Assembly (NCBI GenBank): GCA_015657535.1
Contig: JADHZB010001801.1
Span: 1 to 61,557 of the forward strand
Source of the DNA: Nephromyces sp. MM_2019
Taxonomy: Eukaryota > Apicomplexa > Aconoidasida > Nephromycida
Length of the DNA stretch: 61,557 bases
Direction of reading: 5' to 3'
Shown: positions 40,901 through 50,184 of the stretch, piece by piece
Layout of the letters: each line of letters opens with the position of its first letter
Numbering within the stretch: the first letter of the stretch is position 1
The notes under the pieces: generated by a model
Database searches by the model: none
Told to the model about the DNA's origin: nothing
The model's input: the letters and a program-made list of their open reading frames with translations, nothing else
Made by a program: the position numbers and the translations under genes

Positions 40901-43900
40901 GTGGAGGTCAGTCACTACAACTTTTTCTGCATCTTCACTAGTCTCTTTGTCTGAAATTTTTACACAATGATACCCTTCTGGAGGCTTATAGTTATTATCA
41001 GCTCTGTCACGTACAACACTCCCTGCAGAAATAACTTTATGGCTTTTTTCAGCAACGAGCCTCTCTTCAAGCTCAAACTTGGGTAGGTAGGAAACTAGTT
41101 TGCCAGGAGGACAGAGAATAACCTCTTCATGATTAGCATTTTCGCTAATTTGTGCGACGAGGTCGTACGCGATAAAGTAGGCATCAACCACTTTACGGGG
41201 AAAATTTGATCGAATTGCTGCCTCCTTCGTTCCCTCGTAGAGATGTTTGCTAGTAGCGTAGTCTAGAATTTTCTTCTCAATGAAGTAGGCTCTTCCTAGA
41301 GAGTCAATCAGCCCTTTCAACGAATTTAACTGGGAAGATGAGAAATTCTGGGGTGGGCGTGGTAATACTCTATCTACAAGATGTACAAAGTTGTCAAAGT
41401 TGGTTTCTACAATTTTTTCCGGCATGCTAGTGGTCTCTAACAAGTCATCTGGCTGGCTCAGTAACCGCCTTGTAGGTGTTGAACGAAGACCCTCGCAGGC
41501 TGGAATAGTCACCCCTTTCAACTCGCCTAAAAAATCTGGTGGAGGGTCCCCGCCAGCCTAGAGATTATAAAAAAGCAAATTTGGTGAATTACATCGTATA
41601 TGTATATGTTAGATATTAATCGTAGTAAAGGTGAAATTCATATTGAGATGAGTAATGAAAAGCTTTAAGTCAATACTGTTATAAAGGTGGCAAAGGTAGC
41701 TTTTTTGCAGCACGTATTAGAGGTGAGCATGGTGGACGGATGGAAAATAATCTAAAAGATTTTCACAGCATGAACGCCAGTAAGTGTGTAGCTATGGCAA
41801 TGCCGTAAACAACGCCCCGAAAAAAAAAGGCATCAAAAAAATTTATGAGGATAGTACAATGTCTGCCGGTAGAAAAGAAGATGACAGAGTCTGTGGATTC
41901 TAGAGGGTGTGTGAGAGCGCCTTTGAGTCTCGAAAGTGAGAATTCACAGACTTTGATATTTTTAGTAGAGTATAAACCATCCAGGTCTATGGAAGCCCGT
42001 CGCAGTTCACAGAATCGACAGTTATAATACTAAGTGATACCTTGCTGGACGCTAAAGCGGCGCAAAAAAGCAATCAAAAGGCTGAATGAAAAGCCTTTTA
42101 AAAAGGCTTTTCATGAATAGTGTGGCCGCAACATTTAGCGATATGCGTTGAAAATTCTTGTTTATGCCTAATGTTAGTAAAACATGAACGAATTCCATTA
42201 ATAATTCTAGTTCCTCTGATATTTCAAGGCTTATATAACAAATTATATCCCCTTGATACAAGGGTTCCTCTTAGTTTACAAGATATTTGCAATGTTTTGG
42301 AGGGAAAGGGTTTAGAAAGATATCTAGATTTCAGTGATATTTGTAACTGGCCAAAGCGTGGATATATAGAGTGAGCAGATACGCTCAAGTGGCGGCCTTG
42401 TTACCTGTACAGCTCAAACTTTTAGACTAATCCCCACACAGGGTTTTAGTCCGCGAGCGCGCTGATTAGGGTGTTACGACCTAGTAATGCTGCAGTTATG
42501 CATGAATTCTAGGTATTACAAGTGGTTTCGTGGTGGCAAAGGAGCTTCTAGTCTAAGCTAGCAGCTTAACATTCAGGTTTCAAGCTCTATTTCTCCTCAT
42601 GGATACAGCGGATACACGTGATGCGATAAGAATACAGTGCATAGCTTTGTTGCTTTTGGTAGACTTGGCGACTTCATCGAGTCACTCAAGGATAAGTTTA
42701 CCTCCATCCAAATACCCGAGAGGGTGTCTGTGCAGATTCTTATGCCTTGCAGAATAGAGCAATTTGGCCCAGCCTCCTCATCTTGGTCAGTTGGGTACTC
42801 CGGAGTAGCTGCATTGACATGTTAAGATTTTGTGTGTGCGATCTTGTGTGAGTGCGTATTGGTTTTGTGCGATTTTGTGAGTGTAGATTTGTGTGTGTGA
42901 CTTTGCGTGAGTGTGGATTGGTTTTGTGTGATTTTATGAGTATGAATTTGCGTGTGATTTCGTGTGCGAATTTTTGTGTGTGATTTTGTGAGTGCGAATT
43001 GGTTTTGTGTGATTTTGTGAGTGTAGATTTGCGTGTGATTTTATGATTACGGATTCTGTGTGATCTTGTGTCAACTCGCGTTATTATGAATTTGCCCTTT
43101 TTGCGACTGTGCCTTCCCCTTGTGTAGAATTTCAAAGAGATGGAGTACGAATAATCTTGGGGAGATGAAAATCATTTAGAATAATAAACGTAAAGATTTA
43201 CCCTACCATGCCCGCACGAAAACCCTCACTGGCCGCGCTTTTTTAAGAGAGAAACCTCTGATTTTTCCACGCAGGTGAAGGTTACCAAAGTTTATCCAAA
43301 CTCATCAATACCACCCTCATCTTCTCCTCGGCCCCTCCCCTTTACCTAAATTCCTCTGTGCTAACCCCCCTCTATGCATCGCTGTGTGCCTTCTTCTCTT
43401 CAGCTACCCTGGTATACGCCCCGCAATCCCCCTCAATATTCCCTTACCAGCCGCTTTGACTCTTAATTACTGCTCTACGTATGTTTACCTGAATAACCAC
43501 CGTAGTGCTCATCAGCGACAGAGGTACAACTCTGCCGCAACATATCTCCTAGAAATCTTTGAGTGTTTTCATCTATGACCAAATCCTTTCTATATTTCCC
43601 GGTAAAAGGGAAAAGTGGGGCACTTCTATCCTCTTTTTCTTTAGAATCTCTCTGCGGAAAAATAGTGAATAGCTTTTCCTGGGTTCTTCTCAATGGTGCA
43701 CCTTGGCTATTCATTTTGAGCCATTTTTCGGGGGTTTCAGAAGTACCTTGAAGCCATGATACTATACTTCCGTGCTTCTTCGAAGATTCTGCCGAGGCCA
43801 GCTGAATCGCTGGGAAATTATGGTGTTGCAGGTCTTTTCCATTGAATAAAAGAACTAAAGTTAAACAGAAGAAAAAGAAGCTGCTACTGAGCTTTCGGGT

Positions 43901-43993
43901 GAAAATACTAGGAAACCTCCCTAGTTGTTTAGCCTGAAATGAGAGCCCTGGTGATCTACCCATGAGTAGATGTTTCTGAGTTGAGCTTTCCAT
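37976..43993 (-). CDS. Large secreted or membrane-anchored protein, ~1,350 residues, two exons
   Basis: Exon 1 is 43993-43489 (ATG to tattcag|gtaaac, 168 codons plus one base). Exon 2 begins at 41535 (ccaccag|at) or 41526 (ttttttag|gc), both in phase, and runs to TGA at 37976. A third acceptor at 41558 (ctctag) has the best pyrimidine tract but the wrong phase, so a small extra exon is possible. Residues 35-50 of exon 1 (LSSSFFFFCLTLVLLF) form a recessed signal peptide or signal anchor. The first ~600 residues of exon 2 look globular and helical, with an acidic segment (SSDEDDEDKDEGES). The last ~350 residues are Pro/Tyr/Gln/Ser-rich. No Cys-rich adhesive domain or kinase motif is visible. 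The look is that of an apicomplexan rhoptry, dense-granule or wall protein, but no family was recognised. The long exon is certain as coding; the link to exon 1 is inferred. Confidence 0.7.
42086..42112. other. Perfect inverted repeat (13-nt arms, 1-nt loop)
   Basis: tgaaaagcctttt followed by a single a and then aaaaggcttttca. It lies in the intron of the minus-strand gene, between two protein-like plus-strand segments. It could form a hairpin or cruciform. No terminator role is expected in a eukaryotic nuclear genome. Confidence 0.85.
42120..42374 (+). CDS. Candidate exon on the strand opposite the large intron
   Basis: A plus-strand frame of 84 codons ending in TGA at 42374, whose second half (QDICNVLEGKGLERYLDF) is protein-like. 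A 60-codon ATG frame lies just upstream (41845-42027), and another open segment containing AFGRLGDFIESLKDKF lies at 42637-42825. All are inside the presumed intron 43488-41536 of the minus-strand gene but on the opposite strand. Either a nested gene exists or they are chance frames. A competing minus-strand frame, 42261-42052, also looks reasonable. Confidence 0.25.
   Translation: MWPQHLAICVENSCLCLMLVKHERIPLIILVPLIFQGLYNKLYPLDTRVPLSLQDICNVLEGKGLERYLDFSDICNWPKRGYIE
42830..43075. repeat. TG-rich degenerate repeat (gattttgtgagtgtg phrases)
   Basis: Phrases such as gtgattttgtgagtgtagatt and gtgtgattttgtgagtgcgaa recur about eight times with variable spacing. They give meaningless Lys/Ser/His frames on the minus strand. 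They lie in the presumed intron of the minus-strand gene. Confidence 0.7.
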
Positions 43994-45900
43994 ATGTATC
44001 TACGAGGGGATACCCGATTCACTTGTGCCTAGGAGAGGGATTAAGAAAAGTTTTTAGCTGTTGCGGCTATCTGAAGAGAGGCAGGAGGGTACAGAATCTG
44101 CTTTTTTCAAAATATATCTAAAGACTTGAAAATTCCTCTGTGAAGAGATAACCAATAGCAGATATTTCGGCAGAGAAAAGGTGCAAACCCATTTTTAAAA
44201 ATTAAGAACAAATACAATAGCTAATTCAGTAGAAGAGAAAAATTGCGGAAATTCGTTAAAAAGCACTCTTTTGCCTCAAAGTGCCAAACAGAACAAAAAG
44301 GGCAAGTCTTGACTAGAAAAAAATTTGATTGTTCCAAAGCACTAAAATGCTGTGATATCCCGTACTCCATGCAATAAGAATAGTCATTGCATACACTACA
44401 GTATAAATTAAAAAGGTATTCTCTCTTAGAAAGCTAGAATTACAAAACAAAAATTTTATTGGCTAGTAATGAACCTAAAAAAAATTACAGGATATACGCG
44501 GGTATATATCATGGCGACTATTTTTGCCGAGTAAATACGATTTTATGCTTTTTCAATGTCTTTCCGTGTCGTATAAAGTTAGTTTGTCATACAATTGAAG
44601 CGGATATCTCTTCAGAGGTTCAATATTATGTAATGCATCATGATATGCCATGTACTATAGAAAATACACTTATGAGAATGGATTTTTCGTCTCCTTTCTT
44701 TTTTGTGTGTTCGCATATACTTTTTATGATTGCTAAATTATGCTCTTAGATGATGTTTCTTTGCTTGTATCTCGCATGTTCTCAAAATATTCACAATGTA
44801 CTAAAGCTAGGGGAGAATTTGCATTTTTATTTTGATTCATAAATTTACCCAAGCATAACAAATGATACCAGAATTAAACTAAGTTTTTCGTCTTCAATTC
44901 ATATATATGCAGCTGCTAGGTGCGGGAAATTTTTTATTAATGCGGAGTGTAAGTGGTTGGTATAAGCCCTATAGATAAGTTGTATCACTAATTAATACGC
45001 CTTATGAGTACAAACATACTTTTTTTGTCTTGCCTTCATATCTTTTTTCAAAAGTGTAAACGTAAAGCAAAAGAAAAATAAAACTTTTGAAATAAAACTC
45101 CTTTATCACAGAAGGAAAGTAATGATAACTCTGAGTAAGGCGAAGAAGCCTAAGTATTGGTTTTTTTGAGTCGTTTCTCCGTAAAGTATTGATAAAATTC
45201 TAGAGTGTGAGGGGCGCTACATCTATCCAGCTTTTCTATATTTTGGTGAATTTTTAGTATTGGGGGTACTGTCGCGCGAAATTAATATTCGTGAACCTGC
45301 CATCAATTTACCGATGCGAATGCTTATAATGACAAGTCTGTTATACCGGATTTCCACAGCAGCTTTTTTCTTCAAATAAAGCAGTCATGTGGAAGAAATT
45401 TTGAAGCGCACACACTTGTAACAAATTCAGCAACTTTTTGCAAGAAAAAAAATGAGTAAGCTATTTAAATCACGAGGGCTATTCGTCTAATTGTTAAAAA
45501 GTACAGTTAAAAGAGTACTATTTGTAAAAAAAGGCAAAGTAACATTGGCTCAGCCCATGGTTGAAGCAAGAAAAAAAGTAACCAATTTCGGAACGCAAGC
45601 CTTGTGCGAAAATTGAATTTTATGGAAAAAACCATTGAAAATATGCATAAAATTCAGAGGTATATTTCGAAATTGTCTTAAGGCAACATGCTAAAAGTGG
45701 CCCCAGGTGTAGTTATATTGGTAAGTCAGTCACTGCACCGTATACACATGCAGAAAAAAAATTTTTTTTGTTGTTGCAGTCAGCTTGAGTTTATTTTGTT
45801 TTTAAGGCGCACTCTTATTTGTTCACACCGCTTCTCTTTATCAATTTGACAACTCACTTTTTCGCTAGGTTTATCATGAAGTATCAAAATTCAGAGCGTA
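43994..45900. other. Upstream region of the secreted-protein gene; one candidate coding segment
   Basis: AT-rich, TG-poor sequence. A plus-strand frame at 44459-44749 (starting with TTG, to TAG) reads as protein (DISSEVQYYVMHHDMPC) but lacks an ATG and a clear exon border. A donor-like cga|gtaaat lies inside it. Nothing else is recognised. The first few hundred bases presumably hold the promoter of the minus-strand gene. Confidence 0.3.
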
Positions 45901-45931
45901 AAAATTCGGCACCTAAACATTAGCAACAGAT

Positions 45932-46238
45932 AAATGATAACTTTTCCACTTAAAACTTCGCGCAAAAAACTTTCTGGGGGAGAAGTTCAGCGTTTTGCTA
46001 AAATTTTGCAAATTGCAGCTCCAAAATCCCCAAAAATAACTACCTTGCTAATTTGGGAAAAAATCGAAAAATAAAAATATTTTTGCACGGTGGACTTTCC
46101 GATGTACCGCCTTTTGCTTTTGTGGTACAAGAATTGCTGACTAATGGGTTGAACCTTTGCGACTTCGTTTGGTTTTTATCGCTTAACTGCGCAAGTGGAA
46201 TTCAGTCATGGCTAATCAAAAAGCTAGCACACGAATGA
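45932..46238 (+). pseudogene. Possible ABC-ATPase fragment (LSGGEVQRF signature), frameshifted or spliced
   Basis: An ATG frame from 45932 encodes KKLSGGEVQRFAKILQIA, a match to the ABC signature followed by a helix like that of SufC (SGGE..R..ILQMA) or ABCE1 (LSGGELQRFA). It stops at 46074. The neighbouring frame, open through 46238, continues with HGGLSD, VVQELLTNGLN and DFVWFL, which can be lined up with the region after Walker B in SufC. Acidic Walker B residues, the H-loop His and any Walker A upstream are not visible. It is thus a decayed or strongly diverged fragment, or a chance resemblance. Confidence 0.22.
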
Positions 46239-46509
46239 GCAAAACAGGAGCTACCCTTTTTTCCACGCGAGGACCGTGGGTGAATTTTAATAAAAAATCA
46301 GCTGAGGTATAAACTGACATGTACTGATAAGCGTACTCTTCTGATAGTTCCCATTCGTGTGTAGCAGCTGCATGGGTGTGCGTGCGCGAATTTTTTTGCA
46401 ATCTGTGCATGATTTCAAAAATCAAGAGCGGTAAACTTTCTATGGTCGGCAGGGTCGAGATAGACAACATATTCATAACATTCAGTTTTCGCTTGTCACT
46501 ATTGCTCAT
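46216..46509 (-). CDS. Small minus-strand open frame, 97 codons, unknown
   Basis: ATG at 46509 to TGA at 46216. The product is protein-like (IESLPLLIFEIMHRLQK, EWELSEEYAYQYMSV) with no recognised family and no signal peptide. Its 3' end overlaps the plus-strand fragment at 45932-46238. It could be a single-exon gene or an exon. Confidence 0.3.
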   Translation of the reverse strand: MSNSDKRKLNVMNMLSISTLPTIESLPLLIFEIMHRLQKNSRTHTHAAATHEWELSEEYAYQYMSVYTSADFLLKFTHGPRVEKRVAPVLLIRVLAF

Positions 46510-47034
46510 GATAGTCGGCGTTAGACCACCTCCGCGCGTCCGCGAATACGTCCCAATATGATATCATGAAGCCGAATAGCCCTGCATTGCATTAGTAGAC
46601 GCAGGTAATCATGTCACAAGTGGTGTGTGAATGTGCGACGACACTCTGCACCCCTGTTTATGCTTTTCCTCACAGCTTCGTATAATTCAACTGTTTACCT
46701 TCCTAGTGTGCATTATTGACTGGTATGAGAGTCGGCATGTTTTTATTTGTGCGTGCCCCCGTTTTCCCACCTGCCCGTAGGTCGTTTTGCCTGTTTGTGC
46801 GTGTTTATTGCTACTTTTTTTGGGGTTTATGGTCACGCGCTTGAACTCCTAGCTTAAAATTTCTGCGTCTCATTATCCACGGGGTCCCTCTAACTCAACT
46901 TCTGCTTCCCGGTAACACCGCTTACGTATTCTTGGCTTCCTTCTGTCCACTGCGTCCCTCAACTCAAGTTCTGCTTCCTCATAAATTCACTTTTGCCTCT
47001 TTGTATTTCAACTTTTTCGTCTTCATATTCCAAG

Positions 47035-48152
47035 GTTTTACCCACCTTATTGAAGTTCTCCTTCCTCCTGACTCAACTGCTATTTTCCATATTATTACAA
47101 TGCCTGTTGCCCCGTGCTTGGTGAGCTCCCGCTTGTTAATGCAATCCATTCGTCCCTGCGGGTGACCTGGTGCAACTTCGTCTTTTTGCATTATTGTGTG
47201 CTTTAGTTTCCCGGATGCTTTTACCATTTCTACTTGGTATCTCTAATACTTGCGCCGTACTGCCACTTTGCTAGTACCCTTTACCGCTATGCTTCACACT
47301 AACAACCTCTACCCCCCCGCTTTACCGGAAAAATACCAAGGATTCCAAAGAGATCAAGTTGTCTAATTTTCTTGAAATTTTAGGGCAGCACGGTCTGTTG
47401 AGCCACATGGTTGATGAGCTTGGCGGAATCTAAGAAGTGTGAATACATTAAAAGAGACGAATTTTCACTGGATCAGAAGCTTCGCGCCGCTAAGGCTGCG
47501 TGCAACAAATATTTAACTACGCGAGAGCTTTGTATGCGCTTGTGCACAATGGCGTAAACAAGCTGCTACCCACGTGAAAGGCTTCAACTACTAGTCAACG
47601 CAGATAAAAAAATTTCTAGCTGAAATCAAAGAAATTTGTTAGTCTTCAACCAGCGCGCACACTTAAACTACTTAGAATGTGGAATACGCTTCCAGCAAAG
47701 AAATCCTGTGGTGTGCAGCCTAACTTCAAAAGAAAAAATTGCGTAAACCAAGATAATACCGTGGTAAGGTAAGCGCAGGATACCCCTGCATTCTACCTTT
47801 GCATCTAGGAGGGTGGGATGAGTTCAAAAGATACCACGTGCCAAGCAACGGGCTTGCCATAACGAGGAAAACGGTGGTCCACCCCAAATCAAGGAGTTTT
47901 TGCACTTCTTTTAAACCGTTTATAACTGAGGCTATATAAATCGGATAGCGGTGTAGCTGCCATTTTTAATAGACCCCTATGAAGTTCTCCCAAAGCTGTA
48001 TGCGCACTGTCAAGCACATGTCTCTGCCATCCAGTAAATGGCTTAATCGTAACCGTAAGCTCGAAAGAATTTTCAACGCATCATCGATGACGGAAGAAAA
48101 GCAGCGTTCAGTCCCAATAAGAAGCCAATTTGAAAAGCTTATGGGGTACTAG
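47035..48152 (+). CDS. 3' part of a plus-strand multi-exon gene, unknown function
   Basis: Exons inferred: 47035-47120 (attccaag| to ttg|gtgagc), a second from 47341 (ataccaag|, phase 0, containing KLSNFLEILGQHGLLSHM; 3' border unclear), at least one between 47400 and 47557 (frames near FNYARALYALVHNG), 47620-47763 (tttctag| to gtg|gtaagg, phase 0) and 47973-48152 (tttttaatag| to stop TAG). The last two join exactly and give a basic C-terminus (RMWNTLPAKKS, WLNRNRKLERIF) of 107 residues. No family is recognised. The compact, basic end could fit a nucleic-acid or ribosome-associated protein, but this is only composition. Confidence 0.4.
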
Positions 48153-48951
48153 AATCCTCGCGAATTCTCCATTTATGCGACGTATGAGGATTTTTAAGGG
48201 AGATATTAGTACTAATTGGCATATGAAAGCATAATCATGATTATTCCAAGGTAGAATACAAATCACGATCAGCATACGTGCAAATCTTCATAAATATTCA
48301 GGAAAATGCTAGATGCGCGCAAAATTTATACATTGCACTCCGTTTCGCTACTCATAATTTATAAGCTGCATATAAAGTTGACTGCAGCCACTAATTGAGC
48401 CCGCACAGACTCTAAACTAAGCTACAGTAAATTGATGATAAAATAGCGCAATATAGTTTAGGGGAAATTTGAGTTTCTATAAATGTTGTAGAAAGATAAA
48501 AAGAAATGAATAAACGCCAGATTGTGGCCTAAAAATAACAAGAGGTAGATGAGGGGGAGCAGGAATACGCACTTTGGCGAACAGAAGATATTCAAACAGT
48601 TAATGCAGGGAAAGAAACATCAAGCAAGAGCTTTGGAACAATGAAAAGTTAGGCATTTCAAGAACAAAAAATTGCAGTCAAGGAAGTAGATAGTCGGGAA
48701 TCAAAGAAGAAAGTTGCCACAAGGTTACAAGGCGAGAAACTCACATAACGCTACTGCCAACATCGGCTATTCCCCACGAGAGCGACGCACTCCCATACAC
48801 TCCCAAATTCGGAAATAATATATCCTTTAAACATCACAAAGGATCTCCAAGTATCGTAAAAACTTAATATTCGTTCAGCGTCTCAAACAGCTAGACATCT
48901 AGCTGCTTGTAAATTTTCAGTCGAACCTGCCATATAATATAAAACTACCAC
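48153..48951. other. Convergent spacer, nothing recognised
   Basis: About 800 nt of AT-rich sequence between the stop at 48152 (plus) and the stop of bL12 at 48952 (minus). No repeat, RNA gene or reading frame of note. Confidence 0.45.
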
Positions 48952-50184
48952 CTACTTCATAGTCACTACTCCGCCCCCGTCTTCAAGCAGCTTCTTTACT
49001 TCTTCTGCCCTTTCTTTTGTAGCGGCTTCCAATATAGTCTGTGGCAAAGCATCCACAAAGTCTTTAGCCGCCTTCAGACTTAGGTCAGTCTTCAGTGTAC
49101 GAACTATCTTAATCATGTTAACCCTTTTTGCCTTGTCTACCGATTCTAGCACTATATCGAATTCAGTCTGAACTTCTTCTACAGGAGTAAAGTCTAGCCC
49201 TTGCTCCGCATCAGAAATTTTCCCTCCACCCCCTTCGAAGCCCATTGTTCCTATATTCGAAGAGATGCCAAAGGCTTCCTCTATTTGTTTCACCAGCTCC
49301 GCTGCTTCAAGTAAGTTAAGGGTTTTCAATTGGCTCAGGATAGCATCTGTTTTAGCTGATAACAGTGCTATAGAAGAAATATTGCTACGAACGCGATTTT
49401 TCAGGTGCTGACTGAGAAAACTCATTGGCAGAGTTAACAATGAACGAGAGTGGATAACAGGGGGAGACTTGACATTATTCTGGTGGAGTATTCTATTCAA
49501 ATAGATGAATTTTAACCAGTTTGCAGAGAAGCTATTAGTTGGAGTAAAGGCTATACCAAAATAGGAAGAAAGAGGTGCTGACTTCGGATGCGAAGATTTT
49601 CTATAAGGAGTTGAAGTTGTGCTATTATGATTGATACAAGGCCCGAAACATAGCGGGAAACTTTCAGTTTGTGATGGCGCGGAGGGGAAGTTAGAGTACT
49701 GTGGCAAGGGTGACTTGCTTTCTAAAGGATGGGCGGTGTGGACACGATAGAATGGAAATTTTCGCCGTGCAGAAATCCCCGCGAAATTATCCTCATTAGC
49801 GTACAAGTCGGTCGAAGAAAGAGCAGCTACATGTAGGGTGAATGAGGGAATAGCTGCTATTACAATGGCTGAGGATGTTACAAGAAAGTTTTGATGACGT
49901 GCGTATATCGAAAGCATGTGCGCGATGATCATCATAAACACTATACAATGAAAGCACGATTGTGCCAGGCGATATACATGATGAAAGTACACATGTAGTG
50001 AAGAGAGTTTCGCTGCTTGCGAAGAAAAGAGCCGGTTAAAGGATGAGAGGTGTTTAGAAATAATATAACGTCCGTAGGAAGCAAGGGGAGAAACAGGCAG
50101 GGATACGAGATTAGCAGTATGAAGAAAAAAACCCTCCCTCAAAGAGAGGGAATGAAGCTGGTAATAACATTCCGGGTTTTCCAT
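48952..50184 (-). CDS. Organellar (probably apicoplast) 50S ribosomal protein bL12, L7/L12 family
   Basis: A single exon ending in TAG at 48952. The last ~135 codons are an unmistakable bL12: the dimerisation helix region KTDAILSQLKTLNLLEAAEL, a short Gly-rich hinge, and the C-terminal domain with TEFDIVLESVDKAKRV, KIVRTLKTDLSLKAAKDFVD and AEEVKKLLEDGG, which recruits translation factors to the ribosomal stalk. The frame is open well upstream. ATGs at 50184, 49935 and 49917 are possible starts. Starting at 49917 places a hydrophobic signal-peptide-like segment (VTSSAIVIAAIPSF) near the N-terminus, followed by about 170 Ser/Lys/Arg/Pro-rich residues before bL12. That is the layout of a bipartite apicoplast leader. 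A mitochondrial product cannot be excluded. The start is therefore uncertain by up to 89 codons. Confidence 0.85.
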   Translation of the reverse strand: MENPECYYQLHSLSLREGFFLHTANLVSLPVSPLASYGRYIISKHLSSFNRLFSSQAAKLSSLHVYFHHVYRLAQSCFHCIVFMMIIAHMLSIYARHQNFLVTSSAIVIAAIPSFTLHVAALSSTDLYANEDNFAGISARRKFPFYRVHTAHPLESKSPLPQYSNFPSAPSQTESFPLCFGPCINHNSTTSTPYRKSSHPKSAPLSSYFGIAFTPTNSFSANWLKFIYLNRILHQNNVKSPPVIHSRSLLTLPMSFLSQHLKNRVRSNISSIALLSAKTDAILSQLKTLNLLEAAELVKQIEEAFGISSNIGTMGFEGGGGKISDAEQGLDFTPVEEVQTEFDIVLESVDKAKRVNMIKIVRTLKTDLSLKAAKDFVDALPQTILEAATKERAEEVKKLLEDGGGVVTMK

